Part shown: positions 28,291 to 38,489 of the stretch, one piece after another
Position numbering within the stretch: position 1 is the stretch's first letter
Layout of the letters: each line of letters begins with the position of its first letter
Source of the DNA: Bacillus sp. MYb209
GTDB taxonomy: Bacteria; Bacillota; Bacilli; Bacillales; Bacillaceae_G
Direction: 5' to 3'
DNA length: 64,000 nt
Assembly (NCBI RefSeq): GCF_002975175.1
Contig: NZ_PCNZ01000016.1
Coordinates: 1 to 64,000, forward strand
The notes under the pieces: generated by a model
What the model saw: only the letters and a program-made list of their open reading frames with translations
What the model was told of the DNA's origin: nothing
Databases searched by the model: none
Made by a program: the position numbers and the translations under genes

Positions 28291-28338
28291 AAAACAACAT
28301 AAAACAATATCATTATAAAATTGTTTTATGTTGTTTTT
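28291..28338. terminator. ytwI terminator
   Basis: AAAACAACATAAAACAAT pairs with ATTGTTTTATGTTGTTTT; it is A+T-rich but long, with a following T run on both strands. Confidence 0.75.
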
Positions 28339-28462
28339 ATTTTATCTGGTGTAAAGTCTCTGCTGTTATGTAACTTTTCAAAGTTTCTAATCCTATTATA
28401 AACAATTATCTGACTTTTGTGAACAGAAAGAATTCAAAAATTTTATATTACTATAAAATTCC

Positions 28463-28924
28463 TTATTTAAACATTTGTATAATACTCATAACTGCATAGG
28501 CAATTCCAGCCCCAATTAATGGACCTACAGCGACTCCATTAAATAAAGCTACAGCTATAATTGTCCCAAAAACAAGCGCAGTTGTAATATGAGGATCAGT
28601 CGTTAATAATTGAACCCCACCTTTCGCCAATAAAGCAACCGCTACTCCTGAAGCTAAAGCAATCCATGCATAGTATGATTTCGCCGCTTCTCCGAGTTGT
28701 TTAAACCCTATTTCTCCCGTCGCAATTGGGACGAGCACCGCAATTGTAATAACCGTCACACCGAGGTTAATTCCTTTCGTTTGTAAATAAGGAAAGACTT
28801 TATCGCCTAAAAACGTAAACTTCAATAAAAATAACACTCCAACAGCTACAGTAAGCGATTGGTTTTTAGCAATTAGTCCTATAATTAGTAGTATGAATAA
28901 AAATAACGTTGACTGACTAATCAT
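28463..28924 (-). CDS. ytwI: DUF441 / UPF0756 family membrane protein
   Basis: This 153-residue integral membrane protein has about four or five helices: ISQSTLFLFILLIIGLIA at the start, then glycine- and alanine-rich helices, with LIGAGIAYAVMSIIQMF at the end. It is in the UPF0756 family, with no known function. ATG at 28924 (MISQSTLF) follows AAAGGAAGTG; the longer frame has no binding site. Position between citZ and ytvI matches B. subtilis ytwI. Confidence 0.85.
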   Translation of the reverse strand: MISQSTLFLFILLIIGLIAKNQSLTVAVGVLFLLKFTFLGDKVFPYLQTKGINLGVTVITIAVLVPIATGEIGFKQLGEAAKSYYAWIALASGVAVALLAKGGVQLLTTDPHITTALVFGTIIAVALFNGVAVGPLIGAGIAYAVMSIIQMFK

Positions 28925-29172
28925 GATTACACTTCCTTTCTGAAAATAATGAAGTTGTTTCCAAATAAAAATACCTTTAAACCTATCGTTATACATGCTA
29001 TATCGATTCATATTTGTCAATTATAATAAAGAAACAAATTGATTTTTATATACATTTCAAAATTACAAACAAGACTTTAACCAGAAAAAAATAAAGCATG
29101 CATATACATTTAAAAGCGGATGTCTCTCCTTTCTTTTATAATAAGAAACAGGTAAAATAAAAAGGAGAGAAA

Positions 29173-29220
29173 ATGAAGTTTTTACCATATAGTAGAAGCA
29201 TCACCAACAAGCTTCTGTAG
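29173..29220 (+). CDS. Short ORF upstream of ytvI (MKFLPYSRSITNKLL)
   Basis: The ORF has fifteen codons with a strong AAAGGAGAG ribosome binding site seven bases before ATG, and a TATAAT box about 25 bases earlier. The codons for SRS..KLL contain AGAAGC/GCTTCT complementary arms. It could be a leader peptide for ytvI or chance; I do not recognise it. Confidence 0.35.
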   Translation: MKFLPYSRSITNKLL

Positions 29221-29268
29221 TCATTAATCCGCTGTAAAAGCAGGCTAAATCCATCATTCCACTATAAC

Positions 29269-29325
29269 ATAAAGTGAAACTTTGATCAGTGAATCTCACT
29301 AGTTATAAGTTGAACGAATTAGGAT
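29269..29325 (-). repeat. Degenerate bcr1 fragment, reverse orientation
   Basis: ATAAAGTGAAACTTTGATCA matches the reversed 3' end of the full bcr1 copies, and TTATAAGTTGAACGAATTAGG downstream resembles their TTATTAGTTGAACCAATCGGG. The rest of the element is missing or decayed. It occupies the ytwI-ytvI divergent spacer just before the ytvI start. Confidence 0.55.
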
Positions 29326-29355
29326 AATCCAAATTGGAATGGGAGGTATACATCT

Positions 29356-30474
29356 TTGAACCGAAACTTACTATATATGATATTACGACTCATATTTGTC
29401 ATTGTAGCAACGGTAGTTGGGTTCTATGCATTGCTGTACATGTCAGGCCTTATCTATCCTTTTATTATCGCTTTTGCATTCGCTTATTTGATTAATCCTG
29501 TCGTCAATTTCCTTAATCAAAAACTACAATTCCCTCGCGCATTAGCGGTACTCGTTAGCTTAATTCTCGTATTCGGAGCTATCGTCGGACTCGTTACATA
29601 CCTTGTAACTGAAGCAATATCTGCCACAACATACTTACTACAAATTGTTACAGTGAAGTTTCCAGATATCGTTGCATTCGCCCAACAATTTGCACTTAAT
29701 CATATTATGCCTCTCTATGATGATTTAATCTCTAAATTTAATCATCTCGGAGAACCACAGCGATACACTATTACACAAAACATTCAAAACTTAGGCACCG
29801 AAGCAACGACACAAATGAAAGAACTTTTAACCGCCATTATAAGTGGATTAACAAATTTCATTAGTGCATTACCTACAACTTTAACTGTTCTTGTATTCGT
29901 CTTATTAGCCACCTTCTTCATTAGTTACGATTGGCACCGTCTTGCTCATAAAGTAAGAAAACTTCTACCTAATCGTGTACATGGATACGGAAAAACTATT
30001 TTTGTCGATTTAAGAAAAGCTTTATTCGGTTTTGTTAAAGCGCAACTTACACTCGTATCTATGACAACTATTATTGTACTAATCGGCCTTTTAATATTAC
30101 GCGTGCCATACGCAATTACTATCGCGATTATTACAGGGGTTGTAGATTTACTCCCGTATTTAGGAACTGGAGCCGTCTTCGTTCCTTGGGTTATATACGT
30201 ATTTTTCACAGGCGATACTGCATTCGCCATCGGTCTTCTCATCCTATACATCGTCGTGATTGTCCAAAGACAAATCATGGAGCCAAAAGTACTTTCATCT
30301 AATATTGGACTCGATCCATTAGCGACACTCATCGCTCTATTTGTCGGCTTTAAGCTCTTTGGTTTTTTAGGATTAATCATCGGTCCAGTCATATTAGTAC
30401 TACTTAATACATTACACAAAGCTCATGTATTCCACGACTTATGGAAATTCATTAAGGGCTCACCATCAAAATAA
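29356..30474 (+). CDS. ytvI: YtvI, AI-2E family (PerM-like) membrane protein
   Basis: The 372-residue polytopic membrane protein belongs to the AI-2E exporter/UPF0118 family, with about eight helices: two at the N-terminus, a soluble-like middle region (about 100-170), then a C-terminal bundle with the family motif GVVDLLPYLGTGAVFVPW. In B. subtilis YtvI is classed as a sporulation integral membrane protein. The start is TTG at 29356, with GGGAGGT eight bases before it. The transported substrate is unknown. Confidence 0.88.
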   Translation: MNRNLLYMILRLIFVIVATVVGFYALLYMSGLIYPFIIAFAFAYLINPVVNFLNQKLQFPRALAVLVSLILVFGAIVGLVTYLVTEAISATTYLLQIVTVKFPDIVAFAQQFALNHIMPLYDDLISKFNHLGEPQRYTITQNIQNLGTEATTQMKELLTAIISGLTNFISALPTTLTVLVFVLLATFFISYDWHRLAHKVRKLLPNRVHGYGKTIFVDLRKALFGFVKAQLTLVSMTTIIVLIGLLILRVPYAITIAIITGVVDLLPYLGTGAVFVPWVIYVFFTGDTAFAIGLLILYIVVIVQRQIMEPKVLSSNIGLDPLATLIALFVGFKLFGFLGLIIGPVILVLLNTLHKAHVFHDLWKFIKGSPSK

Positions 30475-30947
30475 TATTTTCTAATTCATACACAACAAAA
30501 AATCAACTGTAATCAGTGGGAATTCCCCACTGATTATTCACTGTACTTTTTTGTACTACCTACATTCAAAAGAGAATTTCCTAAAAAAGGATAATTCTCT
30601 TATTTTTTTGCATGAAAACGCATATTTTAGGACGTAAATACATTTTTATTCTATTTTCTCTATAATTATTGCTTACATTTATTACTTTTTATGTAAATGA
30701 ATAAATATACAAAGCGAGGCAGATGAACCCTTTAATCAGTAATTTTTCTTCTCCTGTCTAACTTCTGCTCACTACTCGAATCTTACTATAAGCAAGAACA
30801 TCACCCTAATGTAACACTTTTAATTCACAAGAACCCTCTGTATCCTATCGTTTAATAACTAACAACAATCCAGCCCCAACAAGAAGCTAACAATTGACTA
30901 TAAATAGCAAACAAAAAAAATAACGCGTAGATCCTATAATCTACGCG
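30475..30947. other. Spacer between convergent ytvI and fxsA
   Basis: No convincing gene occurs in about 470 bases. It holds a hairpin AATCAGTGGG/CCCACTGATT (30510-30537) that looks like the tail of a decayed bcr1, a terminator at 30569-30607, and a 12-codon ATG frame at 30723-30761 with only a weak binding site, which I do not call. Confidence 0.6.
30569..30607 (+). terminator. ytvI terminator
   Basis: AAGAGAATTTCC pairs with GGATAATTCTCTT (one bulge), followed by ATTTTTTTG on the plus strand. Confidence 0.8.
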
Positions 30948-30953
30948 TTATTT
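30921..30953 (-). terminator. fxsA terminator
   Basis: TAACGCGTAGA pairs perfectly with TCTACGCGTTA; on the minus strand a T-rich tract follows. The distal arm overlaps the end of the gene. Confidence 0.8.
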
Positions 30954-31337
30954 CTGAACAATAATAGTAGTTCTCTTTCTAAATTTCCAATCAATCCACT
31001 TCATAACAACCGGCTTCAATAAAGCCCTCGTTACAGGAACAACAAAGATAAAACCTATTATATCCGTCACATATCCAGGCAGTACTAAAAGAATACCTCC
31101 TACGAATATAAAAATACCATCTAGAACCGTATCACCCGGCATTTCTCCTCTATTTAACCTAAATTGGATCTCTCTAAGTACTTTAAACCCTTGTCGTTTC
31201 GCCAAATATACACCCACAATACCCGTAAATACAATCATAGCGAACGTAGACCATAAACCTATTACATGACTCGATCCTATTAATACCGTAATCTCAATCG
31301 CCGGTATTACAATAAGTAAGAATAACAACCACTTCAC
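30948..31337 (-). CDS. fxsA: FxsA family membrane protein
   Basis: The product is about 129 residues with several membrane helices and is of the FxsA family (B. subtilis YtzA). The start VKWLLFLLIVIPAIEI carries the family PAIEI motif, and GGILLVLPGYVTDIIGF is the second conserved block. The E. coli homologue suppresses F-exclusion of phage T7 when overproduced; the normal role is unknown. GTG at 31337 is chosen for its spacing from AAGGAG; an upstream ATG overlaps that site. Confidence 0.88.
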   Translation of the reverse strand: MKWLLFLLIVIPAIEITVLIGSSHVIGLWSTFAMIVFTGIVGVYLAKRQGFKVLREIQFRLNRGEMPGDTVLDGIFIFVGGILLVLPGYVTDIIGFIFVVPVTRALLKPVVMKWIDWKFRKRTTIIVQK

Positions 31338-31530
31338 AGCTCCACACTCCTTCATATTTCATTCAAAAGGTTAAATACCCAAATCCCCTTACAAAACCCC
31401 TTATAAGCCCCTCATAACGCTCATACAAGCTTTACAAAGGACGAATAACCCTTCTTCCACTAAACATTATAATAAACGTTTTTCAAAGCTATTTCAGGTA
31501 TTTAAAGCTATTTCTATCCTTTTTTGTGTA

Positions 31531-31560
31531 AAAAAAAGAGAAGGACTCCGATCCTTCTCT
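31531..31560 (-). terminator. pyk terminator
   Basis: GAGAAGGA pairs with TCCTTCTC around a short loop, and eight T follow on the minus strand, directly after pyk. Confidence 0.88.
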
Positions 31561-31572
31561 CCGTATTACTTC

Positions 31573-33330
31573 TTATAGCACTTCCGCATGTCCATTATAA
31601 ACAATTCCGCGTGCTGCATCAACTGTTACTTCTTGGCCACTTTTTAAAGTTGTTGTTACGCCGTTTACACCAACGATAACAGGAATACCGATTGATACAC
31701 CCACAACAGCTGCATGGCTTGTTAGACCGCCTTCTTCTACAACTAGAGCTGCAGCTTTTTCAATCGCAGGAATCATATCTTTATCAGTGCTTGTTGTAAC
31801 AAGGATATCTCCTTTGTTTACGTTCGCTACAGCTTCAGCAGCTGTTTTCGCTACAACTACTTTACCTTTTGCAGCTTTACGACCGATTCCTTGCCCTTTA
31901 GCAACTTCTTCACCAACAACGTGGATTTTCATTAAGTTTGTTGTACCAGTTTCAGCAACTGGAACACCAGCAGTGATTACTACAGTATCTCCAAGTCCGA
32001 TTAGACCCGCATCCATACCTGTTTGAATTGCTGTATCTAACATTTCGTCAGTAGAAGCTGCACGTTTCTCAGACATAAACGCTTGAACACCCCAAACAAG
32101 TGCAAGACGACGTCCTACTTGCTCGTCAGATGTTACAGCTACGATTGGAGATTTCGGACGGTATTTAGAGATCATTTTCGCAGTATGTCCACTTTCTGTT
32201 GGAGCTACGATTGCAGCTACATCAAGAGCAAGTGCTGTGTGCGCAACAGATTGGCTAATTGCATCTGTAATTGTTGGAGTGAACTCTTTAATACGTTTTT
32301 TGAACATATCTTCATATTGTAATGATTTTTCAACACGTACCGCAATGTTAGCCATCATTGTTACAGCTTCTACAGGGTATTGACCCGCAGCAGTTTCACC
32401 CGAAAGCATGATTGCATCTGTTCCATCGAAGATTGCGTTTGCTACGTCACTTGCTTCCGCACGAGTTGGACGTGGGTTACGTTGCATAGAATCTAACATT
32501 TGTGTTGCAGTAATAACTGGTTTGCCTAATACGTTACATTTTTTGATTAGACGTTTTTGTACTAACGGTACTTCTTCTGGTGGAATTTCCACACCCATAT
32601 CACCACGAGCAACCATTAAACCGTCAGAAACTTCTAAGATTGAATCGATGTTGTCGATACCTTCTTGGTTTTCGATTTTTGGTACGATTTGGATGTATTG
32701 AGCGTTATGCCCTTCTAATAATTCACGAATTTCTAATACGTCAGATGCTTTACGTACGAAAGATGCTGCGATGAAATCAACTTTTTGCTCGATACCGAAA
32801 ACGATATCTTGTACGTCTTTTTCAGTGATACCAGGAAGCTTAATGCTTACGTTTGGTACGTTAACACCTTTTTTATTTTTTACAGTTCCGCTGTTTAATA
32901 CTTTTGTACGGATGTTTCCGTCAGCTTTCTCGATTACTTCTAGTTCGATAAGACCGTCATCGATTAGAATACGAGAACCCGGATCAACATCATCATAAAG
33001 ACCAGCATAAGATACAGAGAACTTCTCTGCAGTTCCTAATACTTGTTCAGTAGAAAGAATTACTTCTGCACCTGTTACAAGCTCAGCTTGTCCGTCTACG
33101 AAGTCATGTGTACGGATTTCTGGACCTTTTGTATCAAGTAAAATACCAACTGTTTTACCAGTTTTCTTTGAAGCTTCACGAATATTTTTAATACGAGCTC
33201 CATGCTCTTCATGGCTACCATGAGAGAAATTTAAACGAGCAACGTTCATACCCGCTTCCATTAATTGCTCTAATTTCTCAATACTTTCACTAGCAGGACC
33301 TATAGTACATACAATTTTAGTTTTACGCAT
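31573..33330 (-). CDS. pyk: Pyruvate kinase with C-terminal PEP-utilising domain
   Basis: The 585-residue glycolytic enzyme makes pyruvate and ATP from phosphoenolpyruvate. Catalytic motifs include [24 protein letters not shown] and [17 protein letters not shown]. The last 110 residues (about 475-585) form the extra PEP-utilising-enzyme-like domain, with [21 protein letters not shown], typical of Bacillus and related genera. ATG at 33330 follows GGAGGTG. It is second in the pfkA-pyk operon. Confidence 0.97.
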   Translation of the reverse strand: MRKTKIVCTIGPASESIEKLEQLMEAGMNVARLNFSHGSHEEHGARIKNIREASKKTGKTVGILLDTKGPEIRTHDFVDGQAELVTGAEVILSTEQVLGTAEKFSVSYAGLYDDVDPGSRILIDDGLIELEVIEKADGNIRTKVLNSGTVKNKKGVNVPNVSIKLPGITEKDVQDIVFGIEQKVDFIAASFVRKASDVLEIRELLEGHNAQYIQIVPKIENQEGIDNIDSILEVSDGLMVARGDMGVEIPPEEVPLVQKRLIKKCNVLGKPVITATQMLDSMQRNPRPTRAEASDVANAIFDGTDAIMLSGETAAGQYPVEAVTMMANIAVRVEKSLQYEDMFKKRIKEFTPTITDAISQSVAHTALALDVAAIVAPTESGHTAKMISKYRPKSPIVAVTSDEQVGRRLALVWGVQAFMSEKRAASTDEMLDTAIQTGMDAGLIGLGDTVVITAGVPVAETGTTNLMKIHVVGEEVAKGQGIGRKAAKGKVVVAKTAAEAVANVNKGDILVTTSTDKDMIPAIEKAAALVVEEGGLTSHAAVVGVSIGIPVIVGVNGVTTTLKSGQEVTVDAARGIVYNGHAEVL

Positions 33331-33383
33331 ATTGCACCTCCGAAAATTATGAAACCGTTCCCAAATACAAGGCATTAAGCCGA

Positions 33384-34349
<966 letters not shown>

Positions 34350-34434
34350 TCACCTCATAAAGATTATTTGCCTTATAATAAAATAACACGAAAAAATATA
34401 AAAACACAATGGAGAAGATGTGTCTTTTCATAAT

Positions 34435-34470
34435 AAAAACGTGCATTCGCGAAGAGGAACGCACGCTTTT
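34435..34470 (-). terminator. accDA terminator
   Basis: CGTGC and GCACG arms enclose about 16 bases (which pair partly), followed on the minus strand by TTTTTATT. Confidence 0.7.
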
Positions 34471-34471
34471 C

Positions 34472-35446
34472 TTATTTTATCCCAATGGAAGCGTTTGAAA
34501 ACGAAACTTGCCCAATTTTCATATATTTTTCATAACGTTTTTCGATTAATTCATCTTTCGAAATTCCGCTTAATTGTTCAAAAGTTTTCTTAAGCATTAA
34601 ATCTATATTTTCTGATTGTTTCAAAACATTACGATGCGCTCCGCCTTTTGCCTCTGGAATAATTTCGTCAATTACACCTAATTCTTTCAAATCTAATGCT
34701 GTAATTTTCATCGCTTCTGCAGCTTCTTTTGCTTTACCAGCATCTTTCCAAAGAATCGCCGCCGCACCTTCTGGTGTAATGACAGAATAAGTGGAATTTT
34801 CCAGCATATGAATGTAATCTCCTACTCCAAGACCTAACGCACCACCGCTACCACCTTCACCGATAACGATACAAATAACAGGTACAGTTAAACCCGCCAT
34901 TTCAAATAAATTACGGGCAATTGCCTCACTTTGTCCACGTTCTTCAGCTGCTTTACCAGGATAAGCTCCCTTCGTATCGATGAAACAAATAATGGGACGA
35001 TTAAACTTTTCCGCTTGTTTCATTAGACGCAGTGCTTTTCGATATCCTTCTGGATGAGGCATCCCAAAATTACGACGAATATTTTCTTTCGTATCTTTTC
35101 CGCGTTGGTGCCCAATTACAGTTACAGGCATCCCCTTATATTTCGCAATGCCGCCGACAATCGCTGCATCGTCGCCAAATAGGCGATCTCCATGACATTC
35201 AAAAAAATTAGTAAATAAGTGCTCAATATAATCGAGCGTTGTCGGTCGTTCTGCATGACGAGCAATTTGAACACGGTCCCATACTTTCATATTGCCGTAT
35301 ATATCTTCCTCTAGTTTTTCTAGCTTGTCCTCCAAAATACGAATCTCCTCACTGAAGTCCATCTGGCTGTTTTTCGTATAGTCTTTCAGTTCACGAATCT
35401 TATTTCTTAGCTCAACAACTGGTTTCTCAAATTCTAGCTCTGCCAT
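34472..35446 (-). CDS. accA: Acetyl-CoA carboxylase carboxyltransferase subunit alpha
   Basis: The 324-residue alpha subunit works with AccD to transfer CO2 from biotin to acetyl-CoA, making malonyl-CoA for fatty acid synthesis. Crotonase-fold motifs are present: [19 protein letters not shown]-like segment, [19 protein letters not shown] and [12 protein letters not shown]. The gene overlaps accD by 13 bases, suggesting translational coupling for equal subunit amounts. FapR usually controls such genes in Bacillus; I find no clear site here. Confidence 0.97.
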   Translation of the reverse strand: MAELEFEKPVVELRNKIRELKDYTKNSQMDFSEEIRILEDKLEKLEEDIYGNMKVWDRVQIARHAERPTTLDYIEHLFTNFFECHGDRLFGDDAAIVGGIAKYKGMPVTVIGHQRGKDTKENIRRNFGMPHPEGYRKALRLMKQAEKFNRPIICFIDTKGAYPGKAAEERGQSEAIARNLFEMAGLTVPVICIVIGEGGSGGALGLGVGDYIHMLENSTYSVITPEGAAAILWKDAGKAKEAAEAMKITALDLKELGVIDEIIPEAKGGAHRNVLKQSENIDLMLKKTFEQLSGISKDELIEKRYEKYMKIGQVSFSNASIGIK

Positions 35447-36303
35447 ACAGCCATTTCCCCTCCTTGATGAACTTCTAAAATCTTACGGAGTGATTCTCTC
35501 ATATCATCACGATGCACCACCGCATCTAATTGACCGTGCTCTAGTAAAAATTCTGCCGTTTGGAAATCTTCCGGCAGTTTCTCACGCACTGTTTGTTCAA
35601 TTACGCGTCTACCAGCAAATCCGATAAGTGCACCTGGCTCTGCAAGATTGTAATCACCAAGTGAAGCGAAACTCGCTGAAACCCCGCCCGTCGTTGGGTG
35701 AGTCATAACAGAAATAAATAACCCTCCTGCATTACTATGCTTTTTCAAAGCTACGCTTGTTTTTGCCATTTGCATTAAACTTAATATCCCTTCTTGCATA
35801 CGAGCACCACCCGACGCAGTAAAGATAATAAATGGAACTTGTAAGTCGTATGCCTTTTCAACCGCACGGGCAATTTTCTCTCCTACAACAGAGCCCATAC
35901 TGCCCATTCGAAAACGAGAATCCATTACTGCAACAACAACAAGCATGTCATCAATTGTTCCTTCACCAGTTACAACCGCTTCATTCAATTCAGTCTTCTT
36001 ACGATCGTTTTCTAGTTTCTCTTCATATCCCGGAAACTCAAGTGGATTTAGTGAAACCATCTCTTTGTCATACTCACGAAATGAACCTTCGTCCAATATA
36101 CTATCAAGGCGTTCCCATGCATTCATCGGATGATGATATCCACAATTCACGCATACTTTTAAATTTTTAAGAAGCTCTTTCGTATACATGATTTTTTTAC
36201 ATTTCGGACATTTTGTCATAACGCCATCTGGTACATCTTTTCGTACTTGTTCTGAAGGTATTGCAGCGTACTTTTTCTTTTTCACGAATAAATCTCTTAG
36301 CAC
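35434..36303 (-). CDS. accD: Acetyl-CoA carboxylase carboxyltransferase subunit beta
   Basis: The 289-residue beta subunit has the four-cysteine zinc finger near the N-terminus (CPKCKKIMY and CVNCGYHH, about residues 32-55) and a crotonase-fold domain with [20 protein letters not shown]. It starts with GTG, preceded by AAGGGGGT. It is upstream of and overlapping accA. A hairpin separates it from the GntR-type gene upstream. Confidence 0.97.
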   Translation of the reverse strand: MLRDLFVKKKKYAAIPSEQVRKDVPDGVMTKCPKCKKIMYTKELLKNLKVCVNCGYHHPMNAWERLDSILDEGSFREYDKEMVSLNPLEFPGYEEKLENDRKKTELNEAVVTGEGTIDDMLVVVAVMDSRFRMGSMGSVVGEKIARAVEKAYDLQVPFIIFTASGGARMQEGILSLMQMAKTSVALKKHSNAGGLFISVMTHPTTGGVSASFASLGDYNLAEPGALIGFAGRRVIEQTVREKLPEDFQTAEFLLEHGQLDAVVHRDDMRESLRKILEVHQGGEMAVWQS

Positions 36304-36352
36304 AATTTGACCCCCTTCGTTGAGAGCTAAGGTTAGCGTAAGAAGAAAATGG

Positions 36353-36379
36353 GGCTAACACCAATGTTTGATGTTAGCC
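36353..36379 (-). terminator. Hairpin after the GntR-family gene
   Basis: GGCTAACA pairs with TGTTAGCC; the following minus-strand tract CCCCATTTTCTTC is only moderately T-rich. Confidence 0.6.
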
Positions 36380-36488
36380 TTATCTTCTCAATCTGTCTAA
36401 TAACCTCTCTCTTTACGTTTAACTTTAACCGCTATGCGGTAGAATGTTTGTCATAACGTGTCATGGTCATTTCGACAAATTTTATACA

Positions 36489-37133
36489 TTACGAGTGAAA
36501 CTGTATATTCTCTACTAATTCATCGTAAATTTTTAACGCATCATTTTCTTGTTTCACTTCCAAAGTAGCATAAAGCCTTCTATACATTGTGATAGAATCT
36601 CCTGAAGCTTCACAAGAAAGAGTTGCAACGTAATCATTTACGATCATCCAAATGCGATATAGTAAATAATTATCGAATTGTTCAATAAGTGTTTTAAAGA
36701 ACGTTTGATGAAGCATTGGAATTGAACTTTCATTTTCTTCAAGCACTTGGTGTAATTTACTTAGTACTTTAGAAAACGTTTCTTTCGGTAAATTACATAC
36801 AATTCGAATCATATCTTTCTCAAGCAATCGTTTTGTTTGTAATAAATCACGAATTGTTTTCTCATCTTGCAGTAGAAACGGAGCAATTAATTGTACAAGA
36901 CCGTTATCGTAAAAGTTTCGAATAAACGTCCCCTCACCACGTCTCGTTTCAATTAATCCTACCAGTTCTAACGCACGTAATGCTTCTCTTACAGAGGAAC
37001 GTCCAGCATTTAAGCGTGAACTTAACTCACGCTCAGATGGCAAACGATCCCCTGCTACTAAACAATCCTCTTCCATAATGGAACGGATTTTTTTTACAAT
37101 TTCGAGATATACTTTTGTATTTGATGATGTCAA
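36489..37133 (-). CDS. GntR/FadR-type transcriptional regulator (FCD subfamily)
   Basis: The 214-residue regulator has an N-terminal winged helix (LPSERELSSRLNAGRSSVRE, about residues 25-45, then LIETRRGEGTFIRN) and an all-helical C-terminal ligand domain. Family members bind small organic or fatty acids. It follows the malic enzyme gene by 14 bases, so control of that gene or of malate/pyruvate metabolism is an inference. I do not recall this gene at the same place in B. subtilis. Confidence 0.85.
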   Translation of the reverse strand: MTSSNTKVYLEIVKKIRSIMEEDCLVAGDRLPSERELSSRLNAGRSSVREALRALELVGLIETRRGEGTFIRNFYDNGLVQLIAPFLLQDEKTIRDLLQTKRLLEKDMIRIVCNLPKETFSKVLSKLHQVLEENESSIPMLHQTFFKTLIEQFDNYLLYRIWMIVNDYVATLSCEASGDSITMYRRLYATLEVKQENDALKIYDELVENIQFHS

Positions 37134-37147
37134 TGGAAATTCCTCGC

Positions 37148-38386
37148 TTATTCTTTACCAATCAGCGCTAATTGTTTTGTTTTCTCAGCGACTTCATTTG
37201 GATCTACTTGACGGCGAGCTACTCCTGTCTCCATTGCTGCTTTCGCAACGTAAGCCGCTACTTGAGGCGCTACACGCGCGTCAAATGGTGCTGGAATGAT
37301 ATGATCTGCATTCAACTCATCCTCTGATACAAGCTCTGCAATGGCTTGTACAGCTGCCATCTTCATTTCTTCATTAATTTGTGTCGCATGTACATCAAGT
37401 GCACCGCGGAAAATACCTGGGAAAGCTAGTACATTATTTACTTGGTTCGGGAAGTCAGAACGACCTGTTCCAACAACAGCTGCGCCCGCTGCTTTTGCCA
37501 ATTCTGGCATAATTTCTGGAACCGGATTCGCCATTGCAAAAATAATTGCATCGTCATTCATTGTACGAACCATCTCTTCAGTTAATGCACCTGCTGCAGA
37601 TACACCAATGAATACGTCCGCACCTTGTAAAACGTCAGCTAAAGAACCTTCTATACGATTCTTATTTGTATATTTTGCAACTTCATCTTTCACCGGATTC
37701 ATACCGACAGGACGACCTTCATAGATTGCACCTTTACGGTCACACATAATAACGTCACGTACACCATAGCGATATAAAAGTTTAATGATTGCAATACCTG
37801 CTGCACCTGCACCATTTGCGACAACTTTAATGTCAGACATTTTCTTTCCAACTAACTTCAGCGCGTTCACAAGGCCTGCTACTGTTACGATAGCTGTTCC
37901 GTGTTGATCATCATGGAATATTGGAATGTTTGTCTCTTTTTTCAAACGTTCTTCAATAACGAAGCAGTTTGGTGCTGCGATGTCTTCTAAGTTTACACCG
38001 CCAAAAGTTGGCTCCATTAATTTTACAGTTTCAACAATTTTATCTACATCGTTTGTATTTAAGGCAATCGGGAATGCATCTACACCAGCAAAGCTCTTGA
38101 ATAATACAGCTTTACCTTCCATTACTGGAAGAGATGCTTCAGGTCCAATGTTACCAAGACCAAGTACAGCCGTTCCATCTGTCACAACTGCTACCATATT
38201 TCCCTTCATTGTATATTCATATACCTTACTTTTATCGTCATAAATTTCTTTACAAGGCTCTGCAACCCCTGGAGAATATGCAAGACTTAAATCTTTTGCA
38301 TTTTCTACTTTTACTTTTGATACAGTTTCTAATTTTCCTTGATGCACTTTATGCATGTGAAGTGCTTCTTCACGAAGTGTTGACAA
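37148..38386 (-). CDS. ytsJ: Malic enzyme (YtsJ type)
   Basis: The product is about 412 residues and converts malate to pyruvate and CO2 with NAD(P). Conserved blocks are LSLAYSPGVAEPCKEI, FHDDQHGTAIVTVAGLVNAL and the Rossmann VVANGAGAAGIAI. I choose TTG at 38386 (read as MSTLREEAL) because GAGGAGAG lies about nine bases upstream and the length then matches YtsJ; the open frame extends further without a site. In B. subtilis YtsJ is the main NADP-dependent malic enzyme and also lies next to dnaE. Confidence 0.94.
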   Translation of the reverse strand: MSTLREEALHMHKVHQGKLETVSKVKVENAKDLSLAYSPGVAEPCKEIYDDKSKVYEYTMKGNMVAVVTDGTAVLGLGNIGPEASLPVMEGKAVLFKSFAGVDAFPIALNTNDVDKIVETVKLMEPTFGGVNLEDIAAPNCFVIEERLKKETNIPIFHDDQHGTAIVTVAGLVNALKLVGKKMSDIKVVANGAGAAGIAIIKLLYRYGVRDVIMCDRKGAIYEGRPVGMNPVKDEVAKYTNKNRIEGSLADVLQGADVFIGVSAAGALTEEMVRTMNDDAIIFAMANPVPEIMPELAKAAGAAVVGTGRSDFPNQVNNVLAFPGIFRGALDVHATQINEEMKMAAVQAIAELVSEDELNADHIIPAPFDARVAPQVAAYVAKAAMETGVARRQVDPNEVAEKTKQLALIGKE

Positions 38387-38489
38387 ACTATCCACTCTCC
38401 TCAAATTATGCTTGCTGATATCAATTTCTCCAAGTGGTCTGACCACGAACACTACTACTATAATAATCGAAGTGTAGGGAAATTGTCCA

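Noticed and set aside
30723-30761. 12-codon ATG frame between ytvI and fxsA
   Set aside because: The binding site is weak (GCGAGG) and nothing else supports a gene.
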